Assembly: GCF_032854445.1 (NCBI RefSeq)
Contig: NC_088304.1
Coordinates: 32,108,810-32,172,809 of the forward strand
Direction of reading: 5' to 3'
DNA length: 64,000 bases
Source of the DNA: Liolophura sinensis
Taxonomy: Eukaryota > Mollusca > Polyplacophora > Chitonida > Chitonidae
In this document: positions 1 to 50,075 of the stretch, in pieces
How positions within the stretch are numbered: the stretch's first letter is position 1
Layout: every line of letters begins with the position of its first letter
Notes under the pieces: generated by a model
Told to the model about the DNA's origin: nothing
Database searches by the model: none
What the model saw: only the letters and a program-made list of their open reading frames with translations
Translations under genes and position numbers: made by a program

Positions 1-281
1 AAATGTAGCGGCTAATAATTTTAGGTGCACAACGATGAAAACGTTGCACGCGTTGTAAGTTGGCAGCTGATCATTTAAGGTGAACAAACTGACAATAATG
101 AAAAGGTATTGATTGGGACACAAAGGATGTTAAAGAAATACTAGTGGGAAATATATTGGCAGGTGATCATTTAAGTTGAGCGAGCCTCCATCCGACATGA
201 TAAGTCGTATTCCATCAAATGGATTTTGAAACGCCATAGCACAAATGCACGTTGTCAATGGAATTAAAGCACTGTACTTAC

Positions 282-36591
<36,310 letters not shown>

Positions 36592-36929
36592 CTGAAATTC
36601 TAATGGAAACAACACGGTGTTTAAAGGGTGACATGACAAAAAAAACAGTCAGAGCCACTCAAATAGTGTAGATCTATTGTTTTTTTTGGGGGGGGGGGCG
36701 GGGGAGAGTTATTTATTTAACGTTTTATAAATTCCATTCTTATTTAACGCCGTGCTAAAGAACTGTTCATTTACACGATATAGCTTGGCTTTATTCCCAG
36801 TCATTTAACCGTCATTCCCAGGAATAAACTACAGTGTATCACCTACATCTCTCCCATATAAGTTCATACACACATTATTGGTGGGAAAAACTAAACCTAT
36901 GAAATATAAAAATTATAATATCCCCGCCA

Positions 36930-36966
36930 ATCTGGACCACAGATTGGCGCTGTGGTCCAGATAATT
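36930..36966. repeat. Perfect inverted repeat
   Basis: 'ctggaccacag' and 'ctgtggtccag' separated by 7 bases; an 11-bp stem at the edge of the 61-bp array. Confidence 0.85.
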
Positions 36967-38805
36967 CATCAGATAATCTGCGTGCAGACCTTGTATGAAT
37001 TCTGTTCGCATTGTAGACCTATCAGATAGACTGATAATCTGCGTGCAGGCCATGTATGGATTCTGTTCACATTGTAGATCTATCAGGTAGACAGATAATC
37101 TGCGCGCAGACTTTGTATGAATTCTGTTCACACTGTAAATCTATCAGACAGACTGATAATCTGCGTGCAGATTTTGCATGAATTCTGTTCACATTGTAAA
37201 CCTATCAGATAGACTGATAATCTGCGTGCAGACTTTGTATGGATTCTGTTCACATTGTAGATCTATCCGACAGAATGATAATCTGCGTGCAGACTTTGTA
37301 TGGATTCTGTTTACACTGTAAATCTATCAGATAGACTGATAATCTGCGTGCAGATTTTGTATGGATTCTGTTCACACCGTAAATCTATCAGACAGACTGA
37401 TAATCTGCGCGCAGACTTTGTATGGATTCTGTTTACATTATAAATCTATCAGATAGACTGATAATCTGCGTGCAGATTTTGTATGGATTCTGTTCACATT
37501 GTAAATCTATCAGATAGACTGATAATCTGCGTGCAGATTTTGTATGGATTCTGTTCACATTGTAGATCTATCCGACAGACTGATAATCTGCGTGCAGACT
37601 TTGTATGGATTCTGTTCACACTGTAAATCTATCAGATAGACTGATAATCTGCGCGCAGACTTTGTATGGATTCTGTTTACATTATAAATCTATCAGATAG
37701 ACTGATAATCTGCGTGCAGACTTTGTATGGATTCTGTTCACACTGTAAATCTATCAGACAGACTGATAATCTGCGCGCAGACTTTGTATGGACTCTGTTT
37801 ACATTATAAATCTATCAGATAGACTGATAATCTGCGTGCAGATTTTGTATGGATTCTGTTCACATTGTAAATCTATCAGATAGACTGATAATCTGCGCGC
37901 AGACTTTGTATGGATTCTGTTTACATTATAGATATATCAGATAGACTGATAATCTGCGTGCAGACTTTGTGTGGATTCTGTTTACATTGTAGATCTATCA
38001 GACAGACTGATACCCTGCGTGCAGACTTTGTATGGATTCTGTTCACATTGTAGATCTATCAGACAGACTGATAATCTGCGTGCAAACTTTGTATGGATTC
38101 TGTTTACATTGTAGATCTATCAGATAGACTGATAATCTGCGTGCAGACTTTGCATGGATTCTGTTCACATTGTAGATCTATCAGATAGACTGATAATCTG
38201 CGTGCAGACTTTGTATGGATTCTGTTCACATTGTAGATCTATCAGACAGAATGATAATCTGCGTGCAGACTTTGTATGAATTCTGTTCACATTGTAGACC
38301 TATCAGACAGACTGATAATCTGCGTGCAGACTTTGTATGGATTCTGTTTACATTGTAGATCTATCAGATAGACTGATAATCTGCGTGCAGACTTTGTATG
38401 GATTCTGTTCACATTGTAGATCTATCAGACAGAATGATAATCTGCGTGCAGACTTTGTATGGATTCTGTTCACATTGTAGATCTATCAGACAGAATGATA
38501 ATCTGCGTGCAGACTTTGTATGGATTCTGTTCACATTGTAGATCTATCAGACAGAGTGATAATCTGCGTGCAGACTTTGTATGGATTCTGTTCACATTGT
38601 AGATCTATCAGATAGACTGATAATCTGCGTGCAGACTTTGTATGGATTCTGTTCACATTGTAGATCTATCAGATAGACTGATAATCTGCGTGCAGACTTT
38701 GTATGGATTCTGTTCACATTGTAGATATATCAGACAGACTGATAATCTGCGTGCAGGCTTTGTATGGATTCTGTTCACGTTGTAGATCTATCAGATAGAC
38801 TATTG
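36960..38805. repeat. 60-61 bp minisatellite upstream of coding exon 1, about 30 copies
   Basis: Very homogeneous unit with 'gataatctgcgtgcagactt', 'tgtatggattctgttcacat' and 'tgtagatctatcaga'. It may lie in a 5' UTR intron or the promoter region. Internal tct-atcaga-tagact palindromic character is visible. Confidence 0.96.
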
Positions 38806-39084
38806 GCAGCGTTAGACTCAAATGACACCACGAAGTACAGATCTGTGTAAAACTAACGGAGAAAATTCTTCTTTTTTTTCTAAAATCGGTAAAACTTTGT
38901 TTCCGACTTTGTACAGTAGTATGGCTGGGAGTTTTATATCGTAACGAGGGCCTGTGATTGCATTTAGTGAGACTGGGGCTATTTCAGATGTAGTTTTAGC
39001 GACAATCCGCTTCTGGAGCTGCCTATAGATCTGATTCTAGTGTTTGAAATTTGACCACCAAGTATTTTCTCATTCTAACTTCCC

Positions 39085-39525
39085 CATATATATACAAACG
39101 TACAGCATAGAGAGTAAAACCAGATCAGCGACGGCAGTATGATAGACGTACAGCATAGAGAGTAAAACCAGAGCAGCGACGGCAGTGTGACAGACGTACA
39201 GCATAGAGGGTAAAACCAGAGCAGTGACGACAGTGTGATAGACTGCTTCTTTTTGCTTTAAACCAGACAAGCGACGACAGTGTGATAGACGTACTGCATA
39301 GAGAGTAAAAGTAGACCAGCGACGACAGTGTGATAGACATACAGCATAGACAGTAAAACCAGACCAGCGACGACAGTGATAGACGTACGGCATAGAGAGT
39401 AAAACCAGACCAGCGACGGAGGTGTGATAGACGTACAGCATAGAGAGTAAAACCAGAGCAGCGAAGGCAGTGTGATAGACGTACAGCATAGAGAGTAAAA
39501 CCAGAGCAGCGATGGCAGAGTGATA
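39085..39525 (-). repeat. About 49-50 bp minisatellite
   Basis: 'gatagacgtacagcatagag' and 'agtaaaaccagagcagcga' recur about 9 times. It abuts a unique 150-bp segment open on the minus strand (39525-39680). Confidence 0.9.
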
Positions 39526-39704
39526 GCTGGCAAATGGTCACACGTAACTTCTGGACAGTTCTGAACAATAAATTTCTTCTGTATTTCCTTAACGTATTGC
39601 GAGTTAGATTTTACTTTTAAATTTGCCTCAGTCTTAATCTCGACCTGATATACCCTATCTTCTTGCACGAGGTAAGTCACACTGTAGACACTTTTACTGT
39701 GCTG

Positions 39705-42700
39705 CCTCCCTGCAACGCCATGCCAAAGACACCACCAATGACACTCAAACTATCACAGTAAACACTGACACTATGCATATCAGCCCATCCAGTCACAGTA
39801 TACGATGTGAAGTCCCACCCAATCACACTGCAATGCTACCACACATGACATCTCGCCCAATCACATTGTACTACCACTAGACATGACGCCCCACCCAATC
39901 ACATTGTACTACCTCTAGACATGGCGTCCCACCCAATCACATTGTACTACCACTAGACATGGCGCCCCACCCAATCACATTGTACTACCTCTACACATGA
40001 CGCCCCACCCAATCACATTGTACTACCTCTACACATGACGCTCCACCTAATCACATTGTACTACCTCTAGACATGACGCCCCACCCAATCACATTGTACT
40101 ACCACTAGACATGACGCCCCACCCAATCACATTGTACTACCTCTAGACATGGCGCCCCACCCAATCACATTGTACTACCACTAGACATGACGCCCCACCC
40201 AATCACATTGAACTACCTCTAGACATGGCGCCCCACCCAATAACATTGTACTACCTCTAGACATGACGCCCCACCCAATCATATTGTACTACCTCTAGAC
40301 ATGGCACCCCACCCAATCACATTGTACTACCTCTAGACATGGCGCCCCATCCAATCACATTGTACTACCTCTAGACATGGCGCCCCACCCAATCACATTG
40401 TACTACCACTAGACATGGCGCCCCACCCAATCATATTGTACTACCTCTAGACATGGGGCCCCACCCAGTAACATTGTACTACCTCTAGACATGACGCCCC
40501 ACCCAATCACATTGTACTACCTCTAGACATGACGCCCCACCCAATACCTCTAGACATTACGCCCCACCCAATCACATTGTACTACCTCTAAACATGACGC
40601 CCCACCCAGTAACATTGTACTACCTCTAGACATGACGCCCCACCCAATCACATTGTACTACCTCTAGACATGACGCCCCACCCAATCACATTGCACTACT
40701 TCTAGACATGGCGCCCCACCCAATCACATTGTACTACCTCTAGACATGGCGCCCCACCCAATCACATTGTACTACTTCTAGACATGGTTCCCCACCCAAT
40801 CGCATTGTACTACCTCTAGACATGACACCCCACCCAATCACATTGTACTACCTCTACACATGGCGCCCCACCCAATCACATTGTACTACCTCTAGACATG
40901 ACACCCCACCCAATCACATTGTACTACCTCTAGACATGGCGCCCCACCCAATCACATTGTACTACCTCTAGGCATGACGCTCCACCCAATCACATTGTAC
41001 TACCACTAGACATGGCGCCCCACCCAATCACATTGTACTACCTCTTGACATGGCGCCCCACCCAATCACATTGTACTACCTCTAGACGTGACGCCCCACC
41101 CAGTAACATTGTACTACCTCTCGACATGACGCCCCACCCAATCACATTGTACTACCTCTAGACATGACGCTCCACCCAATCACATTGTACTACCTCTAGA
41201 CGTGACGCCCCACCCAGTAACATTGTACTACCTCTAGACATGACGCCCCACCCAATCACATTGTACTACCTCTAGACATGACGCCCACCCAATCACACTG
41301 TACTACCTCTAGACGTGACGCCCCACCCAGTAACATTGTACTACCACTAGACATGACGCCCCACCCAATCACATTGTACTACCTCTAGACATGACGCCCC
41401 ACCCAATCACATTGTACTACTACTAGACATGATGCCCCACCCAATCACATTGTACTACCTCTAGACATGACGCCCCACCCAATCACATTGTACTGCCACC
41501 AGACATGATACATCATCCAGTCACATTATACTGCCATTAGACATGATGCCCCACTCAATCACATTTTATTGCCACCATATATGACGCCCCACCCAATCAC
41601 ATTTTACTACCAGCAGACATGACGCCCCACCCATCACCTCGTACTGCCACCAGACCTGACACCCCACCCAATCACACTGTACTACCACCAGACATCAGAA
41701 CCAAAACATTTACACTACAATGGCGTCGGACCTACCGGTAATTAGCATTTGCCTTATGATGGGTGGCAAAGTCGTCAACTTTATTTTATTTTTTTCTCTA
41801 TTTACATCCTGGTATGTAACACTGACGCCCCATCCAAACACAGTACTCTGATATTAGGCTCGACAGCCCACCCAGCTAAAGTATACTGACAGCAAACGTT
41901 ACGTCCCACCCAGTCACAGTATACTGACATTAGACATAATGTCCAGTTACAATATACTGACACCAGACATGACCCCCTCCACTCCCCCCCCCCCACTCCC
42001 CACTCCCCACTCAATCACAGTACACTGACACCAGCCTTTAAAGCTCAGCCAGTCACGGTAAGCTGACACTGATATCAGACATGGTGCTCCACCCAATCAC
42101 ATTATACGCCCCACCCAGTCACAGTAGAATCATATAGGACAAGACGCCACAATCAATCACAGTACACTGATATCAGTCATTACGCCCTACTCAATCTCAG
42201 TACACTGATACCAAACATAACGCCTCGCCCAATCAGAGTACGCTGATAAAAGTCATGACGCCCCACCCAGTCACAGTAGAATCATATAGGACAAGACGCC
42301 ACATTTAATCACAGTACACTGATAACAGTCATTACGCCCTACTCAATCTCAGTACACTGATACCAAACATGACGCCTCGCCCAATCAGAGTACGCTGATA
42401 AAAGTCATGACGCCCCACTCAGTCACAGTAGAATCATATAGGACAAGACGCCACAATCAATCACAGTACACTGATATCAGCCATTATGCCCTTCTCAATC
42501 TCAGTACACTGATACCAAACATGACACCTCGCCCAATCAGAGTACGCTGATACCAGTCATGACGGTACACTCAATCACTGTACACTTATATCAGTCATAA
42601 AAACTCAGCCAGTCACAATAAGCCGACACTGATATCAGATATGGCGCTCCGCCCAATCACATTATACTCACACCAGACATGACACCCCACTCATTCAGAG

Positions 42701-42990
42701 TATACCGACACCAGACATGCCCCTTAAGTTCACCCCCACTCAGTCACAGTACACTGATACCAGACATAAAAACTCAGTCAGTCACAATAAGCCGACACTG
42801 ATATCAAATATGGCACTCCAATCACATTATACTGCCACTAGATATGACGCCCCACCCAGTCACAGTTGAATCATATCAGACAAGACGCCCCACTGAACTA
42901 CAGTACACAGATTCCAGACATAGCGCCTCACCCAGCCACAGTGTAATTGCGCCGGGCGAACCAGCAATGAGCTAGCATCTCCCTTATACA
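39705..42990 (+). repeat. SINE core expanded into a 3.2 kb minisatellite, ~38 bp then ~35-45 bp units
   Basis: Left edge 'ctgcaacgccatgccaaaga' and right edge 'gggcgaaccagcaatgagct' look like parts of one SINE body. Between them the segment 'acatgacgccccacccaatc' with 'acattgtactacctctag' is repeated about 45 times (39840-41700). A looser 'cagtacactgataccaga' form follows (41800-42950). The same segment occurs singly in the SINE at 1955-2330. Confidence 0.85.
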
Positions 42991-43061
42991 GAGTGGTAAT
43001 TTTAAAGGTTCTACAGATCACGAATCTTTCAATTTTCTTTGTGTTTATAATGGGGTAATTA

Positions 43062-43235
43062 ACATGATTACAAACAAACAGGTTTTGTAAGATGATGTGG
43101 GTGCATTTTGTAACTTAGAGTCTTCTGTTCATCCACATACACTCAGTAACATGATTACAGACAAACAGGTTTTGTAAGATGATGTGGGTGCATTTTGTAA
43201 CTTAGAGTCTTCTGTTCATCCACATACACTCAGTA
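43062..43235. repeat. 87-bp tandem duplication, two copies
   Basis: 43062-43148 and 43149-43235 are almost identical, starting acatgattac and ending tacactcagta. Confidence 0.95.
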
Positions 43236-43984
43236 ACATAAATAGGGGAAAAACAGCATGTTGAGTCTTGAGTGACTTGGGCCGACGGCATAGGTGAGAA
43301 GTTTTGTATTTTTAAACTATTGAAAAGAATCTAGCTAAAAAAAGCACTAATATAAAAGTTCGGTATTTCCCAGCGTAGTAGTATAACACAAGGAAAAATG
43401 TTATGTGTGCCATGAAGCCATGGGTGAGAATGTTTTATTCTTTTCAAAGTGTTGACAAGCCCCTAAACTGGTTGCTGGAACTGGTCTTGAAAGCTAGATT
43501 TACATATCTATAGAACCTATGGAGGGAGTGCCATAATGACAAACCTATACCCAGTATTTCCTAACCATATACAGACTATGCATTAATCATGTAAGTCACG
43601 CATTTATAGATGTTTACCTGTGACTACGGTTTGCCACTCCACATCAGTCAACTGGCTCGCACACCAGAATTATTCTAGTGTTCCAGGCAAAACATATTTG
43701 ACTATATCTTACATACGCGCCTATCATTGATTTAAATATAAACCTATACGCCTACACATTGAATATTTTTAATATTCACCTTGCAGTTACGTATATTTAC
43801 TGTAATCATTACTCTATACTACCCTATATTGATTTTAGATTTCACCCTTTACATCTATATATTCATCATAGGCATTATAATGCATTATCTTTCATATAAA
43901 CGTACAAATTCATTTCATTATCGCCATACACACCTACATATTCACTTTCTGTTCCCCTACATGAACATTTCACATGAATCATTT

Positions 43985-44240
43985 CAATTTTTAACCTAGA
44001 CACCTAAATATTCATTTTGATTTCCAACAAAGACACCTAAATATTCAGTTTAATTTCCAACCCACACACCTAAATCTTCATTTTAATTTTTAACACATAC
44101 ACCTAAATACCCATTTTAATTTTCAGCCTGCGCACATAAATATTCATTTTAATTTTCACGCTACACACCTTAATATTCATTTGAATTTTCAACCTACACA
44201 CCTAAGCTACACTCCTACATATTCACTTTACATTCATACC
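43985..44240. repeat. About 34 bp diverged tandem repeat
   Basis: 'cacctaaatattcattttaa' then 'tttccaac' recurs about 7 times. Confidence 0.8.
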
Positions 44241-44244
44241 ACGC

Positions 44245-46305
44245 TTCTGCGTTGTGGGGAGAACTTTGATCAGGCACAGGGCAGGTCATGACAAAGATTT
44301 TTAAGTTTTATTTGTTGCTACCCCTCTGAACGGCTAGAGCAACAACAGGATGGTTTTGGTGGTTGTCATGGCTGTTGTCCTCGGTATGAGACTTCAGTGA
44401 CGACGGCATAGACTCGTCCGCGGCCTGCAACGGCATACACCCTGGGCAAAACCATTGTGTCTAGACAAATGGGGTACCAGTATATATAGTCACTGACTTC
44501 AGTTCGAACGAGTATTAAACTGATGGCAAATGCAGCTGTTGAAAATAATCTGAAAAGCGTTTGTGAAAACATTCATTGGTAACGCTCTGCTTGTAATCGT
44601 CGACAAAGACATATTTCTCACCGCGAAATACTGCCGTCAAGTGTTGTTAAATATCGTCTGCATCACATTGGTTTGTACATGTACGCGTTCGATCTTTCTG
44701 TGACGTAATTGCTTTCACCGGGAATGAAATATATAGTTGTAAATCGTCTACCGTATTCTAAATGTGTTTAACCTTTCTGTGACTCCATGACTTCAGAACA
44801 GCTTTTAGAATGGAATGAATTAACAATGTCACGCGTCGTTGTACTGTACAACCAGCATGTGATATCTATCAGGCGCACCAAAGGCAGTAAAACTTGAGAT
44901 TGATAGTCTACTAGGTAGGTAGTCTTCTACCTCGTCCACATAGGCAAAATTAGATTGTGTTCCTTATAAGTAATACGAACATGGTCGAGGGTTATAGGAT
45001 GGACTGTAGATCGGGGCAAAACGGACAAACGGACCGCTTTGCGCCAAGTGGTTTTAATTTTTTTTAAAGTTGACGCATTTCAAAAGAAGCTCACCAGTCG
45101 TATGCCTCCTGGTTGTTTTTTAGCTTGATGATATGGTGATAAAAACTTATACAACTTTGCAATTATATGCACCCACAAAATCTTTAAGCATTGGCTTAAA
45201 AAAATGTTTACCATGGATCAAACGTGATCGAAACTTTGTCCGACCTCTAGGATAACTGTTTGTCGACATTTATCATTGACTGCAACGTTTATATTGTACA
45301 AAAAGCTATATCTAAGACTAGAAATGACCGTGAAGACGATACGACAAATAACATAAGTCCGTTTTGCCCCCTAAAATGTTCACCGCTGCTCTAACTTAAA
45401 ATAAAAAACCCTCGCATAAACCCTGCCACTCACGTGTAACTTTCAACATAAGCCTATTGTTTTACATCTTTAACTCAAGTACAGCTTTAAACTTCTAACC
45501 TGGATTTCTTACCTTACCTAAAATTATCAAATATATGGATACTTCTTACATTTGCTGCACGTAACATATAACTGCAAACAATGTTTTTTTAGCTTCACCT
45601 ACCTTTACGACTTCCCACTTCCTGGTGAACATGGGACCACACTCAATCCTGCTAGACTCCAGTATTATCTATAATGTATGTGGAGCATGAAGAAATCTTT
45701 GCCGTTGGATCACCAACCAGAAACGAGGAAATACGAGTGCACGCGCAGAAAGCAGGATTTGGCCTACATTTTTTTGGCATTGCTACTACCCATAATGGGC
45801 CCCCTAGTCGACAGGCATTTACATTTCATAGCGTAGTCTATGTACAGTCTATGTAGATGTCTCTCCAAACAGGATATTGTTCAAATCAGATGCTGGATGC
45901 AGTTTGACTGATTTAAGTTTGATATTTAATTAATGATAATAGAAATGATTATATTAAACCACTGTGAAACTATGTTCCTATTGCTTGGTCATATTTATAC
46001 ATATACCTACATATACACACATTCCAACGCACTCACGTGTGTTTAAGTATTTGGAAATAACACTGTATGATACAATATGAACGGGCCAGTATTGCGAAAC
46101 ATTTCATGCGAAACATCAGTTGCGCGTACCCTACATCCCCCTTCATTTCCCGCACCCTAAAGGCGACCCTGTTTTCAATGTTTGTTATATGATCTTGTGC
46201 CCAGGGGATAGCACAATGCATGGACAATAAAGGGGCCATTCTATACATGAAATTGTATCGCCTTCACAGTTTTGCTGTGCGGAAATTTCAGGCAAAATTG
46301 CACTG
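44245..46305. other. Non-coding stretch, nothing recognised
   Basis: A 68-codon minus-strand frame at 44366-44572 starts with a hydrophobic segment but has no supporting splice or homology evidence. No repeat family recognised. Confidence 0.4.
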
Positions 46306-46309
46306 GCAG

Positions 46310-46725
46310 TGAACAATAGCTCACACAAATCTGGCAGTGAACAATAGCCTACACAAATCAGGCAGTGAACAATAGCCTGGACAAATCTGACAGTGAACAA
46401 TAGTCCACACAAATCTAGCAGTGAACAATAGCCTGGACAAATCTGGCAGTGAACAATAGCCTACACAAATCAGGCAGTGAACAATAGCCTGGACAAATCT
46501 GACAGTGAACAATAGTCCACACAAATCTAGCAGTGAACAATAGCCTGGACAAATCTGGCAGTGAACAATAGTCCACACAAATCTAGCATTGAACAATAGC
46601 CTGGACAAATCTGGCAGTGAACAATAGTCCACACAAATCTGGCAGTGAAAAATAGCCTACACAAATCTGGCAGTAAACAATAGCCAACACAAATGTGGCA
46701 GTGAAAAATAGCCTACACAAATACC
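46310..46725. repeat. 28 bp minisatellite, about 14 copies
   Basis: 'cagtgaacaatagcctggac' plus 'aaatctgg'. It alternates between two subtypes (cctggac and tccacac), giving a partly two-unit periodicity. Confidence 0.92.
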
Positions 46726-46934
46726 TCTGAAAAACATTCCTGACTTATTTTAAGTCACTTACTCAAACTTACATGATTCTTATTTCCGAGTGAACCCAAA
46801 TCTATCATCGGAAGTGTTCGGGGCTGATCGTTAATAAACAAACATTCCCGATAATTGGACAGATCAGAGCATTACTAAACGTATGAGACCAATCTAAAAG
46901 TTTGAACATATGAGTGAGTTAATGCTAGGGGTTT

Positions 46935-47190
46935 CACGTCGTACTTAACAATTTTTCAGTAATATGACGACGAAGGAACCCTTAGAGTGCATGTAATGTG
47001 CCTCCTTGTTGCAGGACGGATTTCCACAGCTCTTTTAGCTAGAGCTACTTCACTGAGATGCCTTTAGGCAAGAAAGCCGCCTCGCCCGAGCAATTACACT
47101 GATACGAGTCAACCAGTCATTGTACTATCCACCCCATTCTGAACGCCAAACGAGGTCACAACTTCCTCTTTTAAGGTCTTAGGTGTGACT
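46935..47190 (-). mobile_element. SINE of the gttaaaccccaag family
   Basis: Gene-sized body read on the minus strand: 'ggtcttaggtgtgactcgat' complement at one end, 'cctccttgttgcaggacgga' in the middle, 'gacgtgaaac' tail. Confidence 0.75.
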
Positions 47191-47589
47191 CGATTGAACA
47201 TAGAGAACATAAGAACTCTGTTAAACTGAAGAGTTTTAATTTTCAAACCATAATCCCACTATACCTGGTTTAAGTGGAATTTAAAACGTTCTGTCTGTTC
47301 TAGTCTATACCATCCTCTTTACAATATGCCAGACTAAATCCTATCTATTTGTATTTTAGTATATCATGTTTAGTACACCGATATGTTCTGAGGGTTTTAC
47401 ATAGGTTAGACTTGGTGTTCATTACTTGGACTGTCAAGTAACATAATAAGAGTCAACAGAGTCATGCACTGATGCTCACATTTTCTATCAAATGTCCCAT
47501 ATAACAACAACGACACGGATAGTTAGCCGTGTACAAAGTACCGCAAATATGCCAACCTCCTCTGTAAAATAGCATTTATATTACGTGGG

Positions 47590-47700
47590 GAGGTCTGCTA
47601 GAAACCTGCGGATGGTAGAGGGTTTCCCCAGGGCTTTTCCGGTGAAATGATCTTTGAGTACTGCGTAAAACACCAAACAAATAACTAAATAAATAAATAT
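47590..47700 (+). mobile_element. SINE fragment (gtacggcgtaaaacacc family)
   Basis: 'aacctgcggatggtagaggg', 'gagtactgcgtaaaacacc' and a tail. Internal deletion before the tail. Confidence 0.75.
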
Positions 47701-48359
47701 AACGTACCGGGGTAAACGTCATTCCATGCCATTTTATGACTAAATCAGCCTCATTTCGGAGTTTGTCAAAAGTTTCGTAAATTTATTCTCTAAACATAGT
47801 CCAATATATACGTCGACATTGTCGGATGTATGAGCCTATTAGAAAATATCCGTAACATTTTATGACGTTTTTGCTTCTTGGCAAGATGGAGGCAAATATT
47901 GGCTAAGTTCACTGAGTGTAATTGCAGGAGAGATAGATTTTAAGTTTATTAGACGTAGGCAAAGCTTGCTCCTTGTCATGTCATGCATTACAACTGAACC
48001 TATTCTGGCGGGTAACAAGTATTCATTAGATTAAAATACGAATGGCAAGCGAATGGTAAGATGGAGAAGAACATTGGTTACATTTACTAACTGTAAACTG
48101 CAGGACGTATGTAAACCTTTTCTTTTCTTTTTTTTAGCCGGATCCAGTCACACTGAAAGATCTTTTCTTTTGCATTAGACATTCTTGAAATTCTTGAGTA
48201 AGCAGATATGCATCAGTCAGTTAAAATATATGTATATAACAAAGGTAACTTTCAGCCTTATACTTCCTTTACGTGTAACATGTGAATGGTAATGGTAGCT
48301 GGCGGGCCACACGAACTCACGTATGATTTCGCTATAGTTGCCAAATGTTTCGTAATACC

Positions 48360-48462
48360 ATAGCATAACCACTCTAATTCCGCCATCGTATAAGTGAAAT
48401 ATTTTTTAGTGCGGCGTAAAACACCAATCAAATAAATAAATAAAAAAATAAATAAATATAAA
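48360..48462 (+). mobile_element. SINE 3' fragment
   Basis: 'ccgccatcgtataagtgaaa', 'gtgcggcgtaaaacaccaat' and an (AAAT)n tail. Confidence 0.85.
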
Positions 48463-49269
48463 TACTAATTCATGGTAGGAAGTATTTAATGCAAGTCGGC
48501 CTTTACCTTTACCCACTCACAGTATATTTTCCAAAGAGAAATAAGAGCCACAAAGATTCGAAGTCTCCCCCGAGTTGCAACCTGTTCTCAACAGCAAGTT
48601 CGTTAGTCCACTGCACTCTAGAGGATCCCTGAAATACAATCGTAGAAATAGAGATTATAGACTTGCCAAAATAGGACAAAACTGATCACACTATAAAGTT
48701 TATGCTTTACATGTGAAGACAAACTTTAACTAAAACAAAACTTTTGACAACACGCTTAGAAATACACACATCAAAGTTTCAATAAAGAATTTTTTTCTGG
48801 TTAACGTTGATCTTCATACTGTAAAGTAAAAACATGGGTGCTTCGACCAAGATTTATGCCTCTGATTTAGAAATTTACAGAATTGTGCAGGAATTTTGAA
48901 ATTTGCACATTCTTATTGTATGTCTTTGGGGTGGATTCTCCACCTTACCGTACCATGCCCTTTAGCGTTGTCAGGGATTGTGGAAAAGTTTCATTGATTA
49001 AAACAGTTTTGCATTTCCATACTGAAGACTGAGATATGTATATTTTGTTGTTTAGTTCTTGTTGCGCACTGTTCAGTATGGCTATTCATTACATCCATAC
49101 CAAACCCAATGGCTTCTGGCTGAGAGAATAAATCTCTGTATGTAAGAGAACCGTATGTAAGTAGAGTGCCAAGTCCCAGTTAATGCCAATCATATTGTTT
49201 TACTTTTCAATCTTCCTAACGACACCTTGAGTCAGCTATTTCCTGTTTGAGTATCTGAACTCAGATCCC

Positions 49270-49565
49270 TATTGATTTTACATAAACACCAATCTGGAGG
49301 ATGATCTAGGACCTGTCCTGGATCGGGTCACACCTAAGATTTTAAAAGAGAAAATTGTAGCTCCAGCATTATCAGTATAATGACTCCGTTGGGGCTGCTT
49401 ACTTGACTTCGGTAAGTCGTTAATGAAACAGCACTAGACAAAAGAGCGGTGGAAATCTATTCTGCAACAAGGAGGCACAATACATGTACTCTAAGGATTC
49501 CTTCAACGTCATATGACTGAAAAATTGTTAAGTACGACGTTAAACCCCAAGTACTCATGTGTTAA
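49270..49565 (+). mobile_element. SINE of the gttaaaccccaag family
   Basis: 'gatcgggtcacacctaagat', 'acttgacttcggtaagtcgt', 'gtggaaatctattctgcaac', ending 'tacgacgttaaaccccaag'. Confidence 0.85.
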
Positions 49566-49794
49566 CGCACTCAAGAATATTTCACTTTGGAGAAACTTGG
49601 AGGAAGTCCACGACCATGCGCAGGTTGCTTGCCGATTTTATCGACCGGAGAGGAAGCCCGCATGAGCAGGCCTTTGAACTCACAGTAAGCGCATTGGTGT
49701 GGGGCTCCCGACTTTTTGTGCTGCGCTACCAGTTGATGCAATTGTTTTGGGTTTTTTATGATTATAGCGTTACCTCCCTGGATGTCTAACCGAG

Positions 49795-50075
49795 AACTTC
49801 TGACGTGACACGTGACACAATCGCAGTATTCTGACATTGATAACCACGATGAAACGTGACACAGTCGCAGTATTCTAACATTTATAACCACAATGAGGCG
49901 TGACACAGTCGCAGTATTCTAACATTGATAACCACGATGAAACGTGACACAGTCGCAGTATTCTAACATTTATAACCACAATGAGGCGTGACACAGTCGC
50001 AGTATTCTAACATTGATAACCACGATGAGACGTGACACAGTCGCAGTATTCTAACATTGATAACCACGATGCCTG
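49795..50075. repeat. About 45 bp minisatellite, 6 copies
   Basis: 'cgtgacacagtcgcagtatt' and 'ctaacattgataaccac'. Two variants alternate (gatgaaacg, aatgaggcg), a sign of two-unit duplication. Confidence 0.92.

Noticed and set aside
44366-44572. 68-codon minus-strand frame starting MFSQTLFRLFSTAAFAISL
   Set aside because: A hydrophobic start alone is not enough; no exon borders or conserved motif.
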